Shown here piece by piece: positions 1 to 10,358 of a DNA stretch of 64,000 nt. The stretch is from Pristionchus mayeri. Its lineage: Eukaryota; Nematoda; Chromadorea; Rhabditida; Neodiplogasteridae. The stretch covers positions 5,063,613-5,127,612 of the forward strand of contig BTRK01000006.1 in the NCBI GenBank assembly GCA_036245805.1, in the 5' to 3' direction. Each line of letters opens with the position of its first letter. Position 1 is the stretch's first letter. Both the position numbers and the translations under genes were made by a program. Below the pieces are notes generated by a model. That model worked only from the letters and a program-made list of their open reading frames with translations, did not search any database and was not told where the DNA came from.

Positions 1-208
1 GAGTTGCCACCTCTGGTGAGAAATATATTTGTTTATGTGAGATAGCCACCCTTCGAAAAATTGTTTCTAGCAGCTCCGAAAATAATTAAACAAGTCCTTG
101 AAACATACTTGCTACCATCCCTAAAATTACGAAATCTAATAAACTCACAACACATTTGAAGAGAGATAGAGATATAATGAAATAAAGAAATAAAGAAAGG
201 AATCTCAC

Positions 209-3200
209 GTCAAACTCGGGGAGGAACCACTCCGCCAGAACTGCTAGCAGTCCCTTGATGTACTTGACTGTTCCCACTGGAGCGAGAGCGAAGAATTTGC
301 GGATCTGATGTGATACATTTTTAAAAAAATAAATCGTGTAATCATCTCATCATCCACAAGGAAGAGATGAGCCCCGAATTTCAAATCATTGCGCGTCAAA
401 TTCTTTCCGGAAGTATCCCTGATTTTTACTATCGGTTTGATCTGTTTGTTGCCCACTCCTTATCTTACCCGTCTAAGTATTCCGTGTCAGCATTCCGCTC
501 AAACGTAACGGTCTCTTCATTCCGCATACTCTCTCGCCGGTTAGACAGAGAGTATGTGGAATTAAGAGACCGTAAAATTTTTGCACAACCCAATCCCACA
601 TGCTCTCTTTCGTCGTGGGAGCATGTGGGCAATACATAGAGTAATAATAATGATACGAACTGATGTGATGTTACAAATCACCACAAAAATACGATTTTTT
701 GTCGAAGATTCTGCTGGAATAGTGTCACAGATCCGATATTTACAGTGTTGTTTTTTTCCGCTCACCATCTCACATTTCATGAGAGAATGTGGGCAATAAA
801 GATGAGTAATCGTCTAACTCTCTCCAAACCACACGCTCTCTCGTCGATCAGAGTGAGCGAGAGAGTGTATGATATCGAGAGGGTAAGACGATTGCTCATA
901 AAGGTAGTAATGATGCTTCGCAAAGCATAACCCTACATTCTATGTACTGGCGCTTGCTGCAGTGTTCTCCCCCGACCCAGTCTCGAGGACGGAAGTTAAA
1001 GAAGGAGTAACACGAAAAATTAGTTCAATTAGCCACTATGTGTATGTAACAGAAGCCGGCAGCCCGATAATGAATTACTTTATCCGAAGTTTCACGGACG
1101 GCTCTGAGGCTATTTACATACGCGCAAAGTTCATTGAAAGCGCAGGGTAGCGGCTAGTTCGTTTATGTTTCACTTGGTCTACATAATTTTCGCCTCGTTG
1201 CTGGGGTAATTTCGCTACAGTTTCCCATTGCGAGCGCAATATCTTCGTGGTGGGACTCCCTAGCATTCATTCGTGTTACCCCTTCTTTAACTTTACATGC
1301 TATGCGCTCAGTGAGCGACCTCTGGGTAAGAGTGTATAATGCAGAGGGTAATTTTGGCACAAGAGTGGATGAGAACTATGACTTCATGCGACCAGCGGAG
1401 GATTGACGACATAGTTTTCATCTGACCTAGTGCAGGTTATTTCTTACAAAGTCATCTCTATTTCTTTCCGGAAATACACAGATTTGCGTTGTTTCCCCCT
1501 ATATTATCGTTGTATCTATTTTTTTTCTGTGTCAGCATCACTGACCATCCCCTGAAAATATGGGTGATAAACAAAGATCACCTTTTGGGCGAACTCCTGG
1601 TCCATGGACAGCTTGGAGAACATTGTGAGGGTTCCCTGTAATAGTCAGTTGTCAATTAGTAGTCATTCCTCGATCACCATCACCCTACCGTATACCTGCG
1701 AGTGCCCCATGTAGTAGACGTCCTGGCGACCGGTAGTCTGTAGTACGACATCCATCATGGCAGGAAGGTCCTTCTGGGCCATCTCATCCCAACTGAACTC
1801 CCAGAACTTCTCCTTCTTGGGGTCGATCGAGACGTGATTCTGGAAGAATCTCTCACTCATATTGCATTTTGAACGCATTATCTGCTATTTTGTATCTATC
1901 CTGTCAGCGTTATATTATGAGAGATCACTATCGCCATAGCATTATGAGAGACACATTTGTTTCTTCTTTAAACAAGCTCTGAAACATATGCACAGCTTTT
2001 TTTTAATTAAAAAATCAGCCAAAATTAGGGAAACCATCAATTCAACAATCCCCGCTCTCTCTAGATATTATGAAAATGTTATTTGCAATGTCTTCATATC
2101 GGCTTCTCGTCACCTTTAGAGTTCGAGAAATGATACCACGCTCTCTTCATTCTACACACTCTCTAGACCGGCCGATCGGCGAGAGAGTGCGTAGAATGAA
2201 GAGAGCGTGGTATCATTTCTCGAACTCTACTCACCTTGCCGTAAGTGTTTCCTCTCATATTCCCCAGCCACACATCGAAGCCCGCATCGGCGAACATGAA
2301 TGCTGCAATAATACATCTAGTTAATTAATTAATTAGTTAATTAGTTAATGTTTAAATCTAGCTTAATTAATTTAGCAATAGGAATGTTTGAAATTTCCTG
2401 AGTGCATTTTCTTCGAAAATGGAAGTTTCGAAAAAAAACACAACGAACGAACTACTGAAAATCTGCTAATTGTGTATTTTTTTCATTTCTACTCACCAGC
2501 TGAATTCTCAGGCAGATTCGCGATCCAATTGGTGGAATCGCACTCGAGTCCGTGCTGCATGAACATCACTGGCTTGCACTCACCATCGGCTCCGGGGCCT
2601 GAATTTATCTCTCCCTCGTGCCTCTTCTAACTCTCTCCCTTCTCTTTACTTTACCTCCGTTGTTTTGATATAATACAATTTGTAAGATATATTATTAAAC
2701 GAGGGAAGTAATTGGATCCGAGATCTTTGGTTAGGAGTAATCTGACTCTCTCCAAATTGCATGATCTCTCGCTTTCTAACCGGCGAGGGAGTGTGTAATA
2801 TGAGGAGAGTCAGGACATTGCTCTTGGTTAGAGTAGGCGAAAGGGCACGTAGAAAGAGGTTATTCAGAAGATTGCTCATTTCCTCACTACAGGGTGGCTG
2901 ATAAATATTGTACCACTTTTCATTTTTAAATATCTTCATGCTCCACAGACGCAATTGCTTCAAATTTTGCTACTATATAACTAAGCAATATACTTAGCTA
3001 GTCCATAAATATGAGCTACTGAAGGCAATTATTTCCAGAGTTATAGCTTATAGAACCTTTTATTTACCATTTAGGTGATTTTTTGGCACGTAAACCATCG
3101 TTTAATTTTATCAGCTCTTACAACGAGGAAATAAATACAGGGATCATCATATTTTTCCTAAGAAGCTGAACTATTTACATGTCCAAATGTGTGTTAAAGT

Positions 3201-6200
3201 GCATGATCAGACATGGAACTTTGTCAGAAATATTTCAAAAAAAATTTCATGCGAACGGCGCTCGACAAAAATTTGTATGATTTAGAAGCTGTCTTATTCA
3301 AACAAGACAGCTATCGAAATATTTTCTCTTTCTACATGATACTCCATCATTTTTATTTCGAAAATGTACGCCATTAGTTCAGGCATATTGATTCGGAAAC
3401 AGAATAAGTTGCGAAAGGCTGCAAAGTGACCCTTTGAGTGAAATTTCCATGTTCCTAGTTATGCCATTTATATATCGTTTTCATTCGATTTCATGCTTCC
3501 AAAATTCATGGTTTGCTTGCCTACAATTTCAATGAAAAATCACAAAATGATATTTTTGAAGATCAATGTGAGTACTGTTAATCAAAGGCATATTTCTCTG
3601 TTGTCAGAGATCCATATAGGGGAAGAGTTGCTCTACATTTTACTCATATCACGCGTGTCGCGTAATGATCGAATAAACCCTGGCACAGTGGAAAAGTCGA
3701 CATTGGGTTTTAGACAATTTTGAATAGCCCATATGGTCCCTCAACATAAACCAACAAGTTTTGTTAAATATCTCCATCGTCGACGATTTGAGATGCCGTC
3801 AAAGTTGACGGCTATCGAAATTTCCCGACTTTGGAGCCACAATACTCAGCCCACAGTGGGTCTTATGGCCCGTGTTAAAAAGCGAATCTGTGCCAAATTT
3901 CACGTAGAATACGCCTGTGCTAATGATCTATCGATAGAATTATTTATATTTTCATATATCGATTAAATTTATTGATTTTTGCACTTTTTTAGTCCCAGTG
4001 AATTTTTGGCTCAATTGATAGAGCTCGATGAGACGAATCGAATGGTATGCTGAATGCCATATCTAAAAAGGTGAGAAAGATGCGAAAATCGCGTTATTAG
4101 ATTCTCGAAAATCCGTTTGACCCTCTGGCGGAGAGAGTCGACCTTTGATCTACCCTCTACTGTCGCCCGTGCGATCGATTTTAGCTTTGTTTTTTGATTG
4201 ATTATGATTGTAAATCATGATAATGATGAAATTCAAATATTATAATTCATTAACATTAATAAATATTCAATAATCGAAAATTATTGATACGATGTAAATA
4301 TTATCACAACCAAATCTCTTCGTTCTCTTCCTCGATAACTGTTCCTATGAACTCTTCCTCATTCTCTACCAAAATTTCATCCTCTTCTTCTTCTTCGTTG
4401 ACATCCTCCTCGAAGACGTCGTCTTCAATCTCAGAATGCGATGACTCCGCCACCTTCATCTTCCTCTTTGATCCACTCGTAGAGGCCACACTCGATTTCG
4501 ACCTCGTGTGCTTCGTCCTCCTTGAATTCGTCGATGTTGATGCAGTCTTCGCCTTCTTCGCCGCAGTTGATTTCGGTGCTGAAACATTTGAAATTAAATA
4601 CTTTGTCGAACTTCAACTACTGCCCCACCTGTAAATCGTTTTCTCTCGAGTCGAGAAAATAGTGAAGTCACAACGATCTCATAGACGTCAAGGTTCCTCC
4701 CCATATCTGCCTTCATCAAATTTGCGCACCCAACTTCCCTCCACACTGTTTCTCCTGCTCCTGGAACTGAAAACCGAGCATAACGAAGTAGTGTAACACG
4801 TGACTCACGGGGGGAGAATGTCTCGCTGACTTCACAAACGAGAACGTCTCCCGTTTGATCCCGCATTTGTTCGTTGTGAATGCTGACTTGTAACATCGCC
4901 TTAAAAGTAGTAGAGCAATGTGAATGTTATGAAACAGTGAAATTAGATGAAAAATGAATAGCTTTACTCACATCGAAATGATAGGGTCACTGATCAGGAG
5001 GGCTTATCAAGATGAGATAACTTCGGAGAGGAGATATTTAAAGCACAACATCTGATTTTCGGATCCACAAGTGGAATTACAAGGATGCACATTGTCACAG
5101 TTGGATTACGTCCCTCCAGGATTTGGACGAAGTCGGAGATGAAGAAAGACCATGAAATCGATGGAGCATTCCTATTAATATGGTCGTTATTTGATTTATT
5201 TATAATTTCAATTATTAATGATTATGGAATATCGTTTAGCATTATGAATGTTAGCAGCTAATAAATTTCATCAATATCATGATTTACAATCATGATCAAT
5301 CAAAAAACAAAGCTAAAATCGATCGCACGGGCGACAGTAGAGGGTAGATCAAAGGTCGACTCTCTCCGCCAGAGGGTCAAACGGATTTTCGAGAATCTAA
5401 TAACGCGATTTTCGCATCTTTCTCACCCTTTTAGATATGGCATTCAGCATACCATTCGATTCGTCTCATCGAGCTCTATCAATTGAGCCAAAAATTAACT
5501 GGGACTAAAAAAGTGCAAAAATCAATAAATTTAATCGATATATGAAAATATAAATAATTGTATCGATATATCATTAGCACAGGCGTATTCTCCGTGAAAT
5601 TTGGCACAGATTCGCTTTTTAACACGGGCCATAAGACCCCCTGTGGGCTGAGTATTGTGGCACCAAAGTCGGGAAATTTCGATTGCCGTCAACTTTGACG
5701 GCGTCTCACATCGTCGACGATGGAGATATTGAACAAAACTTGTTGGTTTATGTTGAGGCACATTAAGAACTATCGAAAAATGCTCACAGAAGCAGGGGCC
5801 AAATAATGTACCAGGCTCTTCACGAATCTATTCAATCCTTAGGCGACACGCGTGATATACTCAATGGCAACTGCATTGGGAAACGTTTAAAATAAAACCT
5901 TTACTCGGAAAATTGTCAACGGCGCAGCGAAAAAAAATGTGTATTCATTTTTGCCTCTATTCTACTAGGCCAACCAATAGTTTGAAGCCTACTTCCAATA
6001 AGTTAATTGTAGTATACTGACATATGTTTATCACATGTATCACGAGTCGATGAAGCAAAAACATCACCATCGCGAACAATTTTTTCAAACCCGTCCAAAA
6101 TCGAGCGTGCTATGGTGGGCTATCGCGTGCTATCGTGCTACGTGCTATTCAGAAGCCATTGCGGAACGCGTGAATTTTGTTGATTCTAAAAAATCTACAA

Positions 6201-8699
6201 ATTTCAATATTGAATATTTCGAAATTTGTGTAATAATGTAAACTGCTATTACTACAATGCTATGCGATTACACTCCCTTAAAAATAATTATTGACCTACA
6301 AGATTATCAATTGTAACAAAACTAAGCTCAGAAATAAATATTTTCTCATATGTGACATCCGATTTTTGAGTTTTCTAACAAAAATATCAATACCTTATGT
6401 ATGATTTGAATGGCCTTTGTGTACAAGTTTTTACTTATGGTTATACCTACTGCAACTTGTATATTGAATCAGCATCTACTCTTTTGAGAATCTTGAATTA
6501 TTGATACGTAAACTTGGGATTTTTGGAGGTGCTGAAATACGATTTTTTAGATATCAATAAAACTTCGATTTTGAAGCATAATATAACTTATTTGGCCTAG
6601 CAGCTCTCGTTTTTGTTGCATTGATGTGCATTGAATAAGCGGAAAAAAAGAACGAGCAATTTCCTTGTGCAAAATAGCCACTGATCAACTTTGAATGTGA
6701 AATACCAAAAAACATGCCTCAATAGATTTCCACTTTTATATTTGTATTATGTATGAGGACTCATCAACTTCAATAATATGCAATAAAATTCCATGGACCT
6801 GACTTCCGTCATGGTGAAAACATTTATTTTCATGTTCTGATTTAACTATTCCAGCTCTATATTCTTAACTGTAGCTTTTCAAGCTTTCATTCCAACATAA
6901 AAGTTTCAGGAAATAATTTTCCGCACATTTTGAGCTCAACGCCATCTCTGTAGCTCATCTGCGAGCTGAAAAACAGCACGTCCGGCATTAAAACCGGAAA
7001 TTTCCTAAAAGCCGGCTCTGGGGCAAATGGCCCTACTCGTTCGAAATCTTCTCACTAGTATATCATTCCACCACAGTACGGTCGATTTTGGACGGGTTTG
7101 AAAAAAAATGTTCGCGGCTTCCTTCACTGACTCATGATACCTGTGTTATGAGCCCGTTTGCGTAAGAATCGGACAATTCTGAGTAGATTTGGCATGGACT
7201 TAAAAAGTCAATTCGCCAGAACTTTGTGCGTTGGGGTAATCTGACCTGCTGAACACGATAGACATATTAATTTTAGTCAAAAATCTGTCGTTGACCCCAG
7301 ACGCCGTGACGTCGAAATGTGCCCATTTCGCATATCTGTGTTCCGGTTATTGCTAAAATTAAGCCAACATAGATTCTGGGGCAGAATTGGACGGCGATCA
7401 CGCCTGTCCATTTCATTGTTCTTGAAAAATTAATTCTAATTAGTAAAATGCAACTTTTCAGTGCGTGCAAAGTATTAAATGTGGGGAAAAACATCGCTAC
7501 AAGGTTTATGGCGTAAAATAGTGAACTGTTTTTTGTGCAAACTCAGTGATCCCATCGAATCATTCCTTGATCTACCCGAGTCTCTCTGTCTCGTGACCTC
7601 TTCCCTTCCTCTCGCTGCCTGCACTCTCTCCTCTCCCCCTTGTATCTCGCACACTACCTGATGGGATCGCTGACTTTGCACGCAAAACAGTTCACTATTT
7701 GACGCCATAAACCTTAGAGCGATGTTGTTCACCACATTTGCAGACAGATTTGGATTCCTCTCGTCAAACCGGTCAGAATGGTGCTAGTCTCCCCGAATAC
7801 TTTGCACGCACTGAAAAGTTGCATTTTACTAATTAGTATTAATTGTTCATGAAATATGAAATGGACAGGCGTGATCGCCGTCCAATTCTGCACCGGAATC
7901 TATGTTGGCTTAATTTTAGCGATAACCGGAACACAGATATGCGAAATGGGCACATTTCGACGTCACGGCGTCTGGGGTCAACGACAGATTTTTGACCAAA
8001 ATGAATATGTCCATCGTGTTCAGCGGGTCAGATTACCCGAAAGCACAGAGTTCTAGCAAATTTAAGTCCATGCCAACAATTGTTCGATTCTTACGCAAAC
8101 GGGCTCTTATATGGAATATGGAAATTCGGCGAGAGCTGTTTCGCGAAATGCAATTAGAAATGAGTGTACAATATTTATCAGCCACCCTGTAGAGTTCGAG
8201 AAATGATACCAAGCTCTCTTCATTCCACACACACTCTCTAGACCGGTCGATCGGCGAGAGAGTGTGTAGAATGAAGAGAGCGTGGTGTCATTTCTCGAAT
8301 TATATTCCTCACCCGCTCTTCCATAGGGTATTCTGTGCATGGTGAGCACGTATCCATCATCGGTGGTCGCTTGCACTTCCTCCGCAGGATATCCCCAGTA
8401 CCGGATCATCTCCGCCTACAATTCTACAGTATTCCTCAGATACCGTAACCTACAGTGCAATTCAATTACACAAATCGATGATCCATATTCCTACAATGAG
8501 CAACGTACTCCGCAAGTACCGACATAACACCAATAAATCAACTATTTTAAAAAAAAGTCAATCGACTGACTAGAAAACCATTTTCACAATATTTTTAACA
8601 TACTGCAATCAATCGATTACTCACCGCTGACATATCCACTTCTGGATCATGGGCGAAGACGAGGGACGTTACTAGAAGGAAATCGAACACTTTCCTCAT
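209..8699 (-). CDS. Acid (lysosomal-type) lipase-like protein, 3' end missing
   Basis: Seven exons join in frame on the minus strand: 8625-8699, 8313-8415, 2497-2598, 2235-2302, 1696-1839, 1582-1635 and 209-304, all with GT donors and AG acceptors, giving 214 residues. Residues 1-17 form a hydrophobic signal peptide. Residues 27-56 carry the AB-hydrolase-lipase N-terminal region ([22 protein letters not shown]). MQHGL near 73-77 is the oxyanion-side motif, and GHSQG at 161-165 is the nucleophile elbow with Ser163. It is read across an exon junction. [15 protein letters not shown] follows, as in nematode lipl proteins. The catalytic Asp and His and the rest of the C-terminus lie beyond position 1. 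Family members hydrolyse acylglycerols or cholesteryl esters in lysosomes or after secretion. The 5.7-kb second intron and the 1.3-kb sixth intron are filled with transposon-derived hairpins. I am sure of the family but not of the orthologue. Confidence 0.9.
505..575. repeat. MITE family A hairpin (diverged copy)
   Basis: This palindrome in lipase intron 6 has arms of the GGTCTCTTCATTCCGCATAC type around a CTCTC/GAGAG core. It belongs to a family of roughly 70-110 bp hairpins seen throughout the window, whose arms contain GAGAGAGT...GAAGAGA blocks. A second, longer-range inverted pair (CCCACATGCTCTC / GAGAATGTGGGC) lies at about 585-800. Confidence 0.75.
804..897. repeat. MITE family A hairpin
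   Basis: The palindrome has ends GAGTAATCGTCTAAC and the near-complement GTAAGACGATTGCTC, with the CTCTCTCG / CGAGAGAG core. It resembles the copies at 2735, 13478 and 17262. It lies in intron 6 of the lipase gene. Confidence 0.75.
1357..1433. repeat. MITE family B hairpin
   Basis: The palindrome of about 77 bp starts GCACAAGAGTGGATGAGAAC and ends with the complement of a GCACTAGGTCAGATGAAAAC-type arm. Related copies lie at 12248, 13955, 14375 and 60367, with weaker ones near 31334, 41610 and 58081. It lies in lipase intron 6. Confidence 0.75.
2117..2229. repeat. MITE family A, long form, next to a splice donor
   Basis: This is an almost perfect 113-bp palindrome whose ends read TAGAGTTCGAGAAATGATAC and its complement, both starting with TA. 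On the gene's strand the intron begins GTGAG and the element starts at intron position +6. So the hairpin sits directly against the exon 4 donor of the lipase gene. The same long form occurs at 8190-8302, again next to a donor. Confidence 0.85.
2735..2823. repeat. MITE family A hairpin
   Basis: The palindrome has arms GAGTAATCTGACTCTCTCC and GGAGAGTCAGGACATTGCTC around a CTCTCG...CGAGGGAG core. It lies in lipase intron 2, just outside the large element that starts at 2890. Confidence 0.7.
3733..5762. repeat. Inverted repeat flanking the cargo gene (arms about 540 bp)
   Basis: The sequence at 3733-4262 recurs in inverted orientation at 5220-5762. Landmarks are CTCAACATAAACCAACAAG at the outer edge, the CGACGATGGAGATAT block, the ACACGGGCCATAAGACCC block, and GATCGATTTTAGCTTTG near the loop. 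Weaker similarity extends outward to about 3617 and 5880. The loop (about 4270-5215) contains the two-exon gene at 4304-4896. Confidence 0.85.
4304..4896 (-). CDS. Unknown protein with basic Ser/Thr-Lys linker and acidic tail, inside a hairpin element
   Basis: Two exons (4629-4896 and 4304-4578) join across a 50-bp GTGGGG...TTTCAG intron in phase 1, giving an uninterrupted 180-residue protein ending at a TGA. Residues 1-89 are a mixed globular-looking segment ([20 protein letters not shown] at the start). Residues 90-130 are rich in Lys, Ser and Thr, including a KRKMK cluster. Residues 131-180 are strongly acidic ([13 protein letters not shown]). An alternative 42-nt intron inside exon 1 (GTGAGT...TTTCAG) keeps frame and cannot be excluded. 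The start is the first ATG after a possible TTTTAAG acceptor, and an in-frame stop lies upstream. I do not recognise the family. The layout would suit a small nuclear or nucleic-acid-binding protein, but that is inference. Confidence 0.6.
6035..6200 (+). pseudogene. Mariner-like transposase fragment
   Basis: The frame reads [15 protein letters not shown], resembling the TRPKSVMVWWAIS segment before the second catalytic Asp of mariner/Tc1-type transposases. Downstream, [10 protein letters not shown] weakly recalls the following EKGVK segment. No long frame or DDE triad survives. The inverted, more decayed counterpart is at 7040-7136. Confidence 0.4.
7040..7136 (-). pseudogene. Second mariner-like transposase fragment, inverted
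   Basis: On the minus strand this shares TTTCAAACCCGTCCAAAATC and the neighbouring sequence with 6035-6130, in opposite orientation. It encodes a similar TRPKS-VLWW fragment. It is too short and broken to be functional. Confidence 0.4.
7148..8108. mobile_element. Foldback element of about 960 bp, nested
   Basis: The arms begin GAGCCCGTTTGCGTAAGAAT at the left, with its complement at the right. They run inward through GACCCCAGACGCCGTGACG and ACTTTTCAGTGCGTGCAAAG to a loop near 7560-7660. Arms of about 400 bp are highly similar. Frames on either arm (7273-7494 minus and 7856-8056 plus) merely mirror each other and are not considered genes. Confidence 0.8.
8190..8302. repeat. MITE family A, long form, next to a splice donor
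   Basis: This palindrome starts TAGAGTTCGAGAAATGATAC and ends with the complement ATTTCTCGAATTATA. It is nearly identical to the copy at 2117. It sits at about position +11 of lipase intron 2, whose donor is GTGAGG at 8312. It directly abuts the right end of the 5.3-kb TIR element, so both share the TA at 8190-8191. Confidence 0.85.
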
Positions 8700-9364
8700 A
8701 TTGATCGGTGTCTGACTAGGTTTCGGCAGATGGATACGGTAGACTACGGTAAAGGACTGGCTGCACCAAGAGGCGATCCTTATCTCCGGTCGTGATCGAC
8801 GGCTTTTGAGGAGTAATTCGCCAGGTGGAGATAAGGAGAGTGAGGGTCGTTATTGAAGAGACAACAATCTTTTGTGAGTGGATGGAACGAGAGACAATGT
8901 GATATGCGGAGGGAATAATGCATCTGTTTATGGGGACACAACTGAATCTAATCGTTACATCACCATCACAACTAGGGATGCTTTCACAAGCAAATGACCC
9001 GTTGATTCTGTGCGCTGTCTGGTAGGCATAATTAGTGGGATAGTAGAGAGAATGAAGATGGTGGCATTGAAGAGACTGCTCTCCGTCTTTCTCTCTCTCT
9101 TGCGAGTGGGAGGAATGAGAGAGAGCACAAATTGGAGAGGAAAACAATTCTCGCCTTTACGGGTTTACCGCGTGAGATAGGGATGTCTGCGCCAGAAATG
9201 ACACCCTTCATTCTGTATGATCTATCGCTTTATTAATAAGCGAGATATGACGCAGAATGAAGATAATCATCTCTTGCGAACCCATCCCTACTCATCACTT
9301 CCCCACGTGAGAATCATACAATGTACAAAGAGGAAGGGACATAAAACAGACTATCTGATAGCGA
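8700..9364. promoter_or_regulatory. Upstream region of the lipase gene, no gene seen
   Basis: This stretch lies upstream of the lipase ATG (8699, minus strand). It holds GA/CT-rich tracts (CTTTCTCTCTCTCTTGCGAG near 9087) and a decayed family A-like hairpin at about 9205-9275 (CATTCTGTATGATC...GACGCAGAATGAAG). The longest reading frame here (8716-9147, minus) has no family features. Any promoter role is inferred from position only. Confidence 0.3.
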
Positions 9365-10358
9365 CTTAGCACTGGCCAAAAATTCGAATTCCTACTGACT
9401 TCACCAATAGGTCGGCCTCGACGAGCATCACCAGATTTTCGATTTGCGTCCGCGCGCGCGATGGCGCGGATTTTTATATAAACTACCGTAACCCTCGAAC
9501 ATTTTTATATCGATCCCAATGAATGCGGCGGTAGGGGCGCTGCATTCCTTGACAAATTCTAAGGTTTTTCCCCGGGGAGTTTTTGGGTCACATTCCATCT
9601 AACTCCGGAAATCGATAATTCCACTTTTACTTTGGACATGAATGTAATTTCCCAAAATTTTTCAAGAAATCTACAATTTTTTATTACTGTTTCTGCTTCT
9701 GTTTGTAACGAAACATACTTTAGAAGAAAGGCGCATTGTAAAATTTTCTGGAAGTTAGCTAAAATGAATTATGAATGCATTATGGTGTAATTTTTGGGTT
9801 ACTGGAAGTGAAAAAGTTGGACAACTTTTCGCAATGTGTGTAACATCATCTGAAATATATTTTCCGGGCATATTACACCAAAATTCGTCCACCTTTTTCA
9901 CACGCTTACAGTAACCCAAAAATTACACCATAATGCATTCATAATTCTTTTTAGCTAACTTCCAGAAAATTTTAAAATGCGCCTTTCTTCTGAAGCATGT
10001 ATCGTTAAAAAGAATAGGCGAATCAGTAATAAAAAATTGTAGATTTCTTGAAAAAAATTCGGGGAATCACATTCATGTCCGAAGTAAAAGTGGAATTATC
10101 GATTTCCGGATTTGGAATCTGATCGAAAAACTCCTCTGTGTAAAAAAGTCTTAGAATTTGTCAAGGAATGCAGCGCCCCTACCGCCGCAGTGATAGGACT
10201 CGATTTAAAAATTTCGAGGCTACCATATTTAATTTTTCAAAATCCGTGCCCGCGACTGCGCGGATACGGATCGAAAATCTAGCGATCTCGTAGGTTTCCC
10301 TCGTCGAGGCCGACCTATTGGTGAAGTCAGTAGGAATTTTCATTTTCGGCCTGTGTTA
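9365..10358. mobile_element. 1-kb foldback element, CTTGGCACT-end group, interior type 1
   Basis: The left end reads CTTAGCACTGGCCAAAAATT. The arms are complementary over about 450 bp, including CAATAGGTCGGCCTCGACGA, a CG-rich GCGCGCGCG block, CTTGACAAATTCTAAG, and AAAATTACACCATAATGCATTC near the loop. The interior matches the element at 37468-38484. No coding sequence is seen. Confidence 0.85.

Larger units (their letters stand above)
2890..8189. mobile_element. 5.3-kb TIR element with nested palindromes and a cargo gene
   Basis: The two ends are inverted copies of CAGGGTGGCTGATAAATATT (about 23 bp match), each flanked by TA, as for Tc1/mariner-class insertions. Inside are an inverted pair (roughly 3733-4262 and 5220-5762), degenerate mariner-like transposase fragments in opposite orientations (6035-6200 and 7040-7136), and a separate foldback (7148-8108). 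No intact transposase frame is visible, so it is non-autonomous or a composite of nested insertions. It fills intron 2 of the lipase gene. Confidence 0.65.

Noticed and set aside
4284..4634. Serine-rich 116-codon plus-strand frame
   Set aside because: It is the antisense of the acidic tail of the 4304-4896 gene, where Glu codons read as Ser/Phe codons on the other strand.
3733..5761. Paired 76-77 residue frames on opposite strands as a duplicated gene
   Set aside because: They lie in the arms of an inverted repeat and mirror each other without splice sites or family features.
8716..9147. 143-codon minus-strand frame upstream of the lipase
   Set aside because: No domain, low-complexity HS/SH composition, and it overlaps GA/CT-rich tracts and a hairpin.
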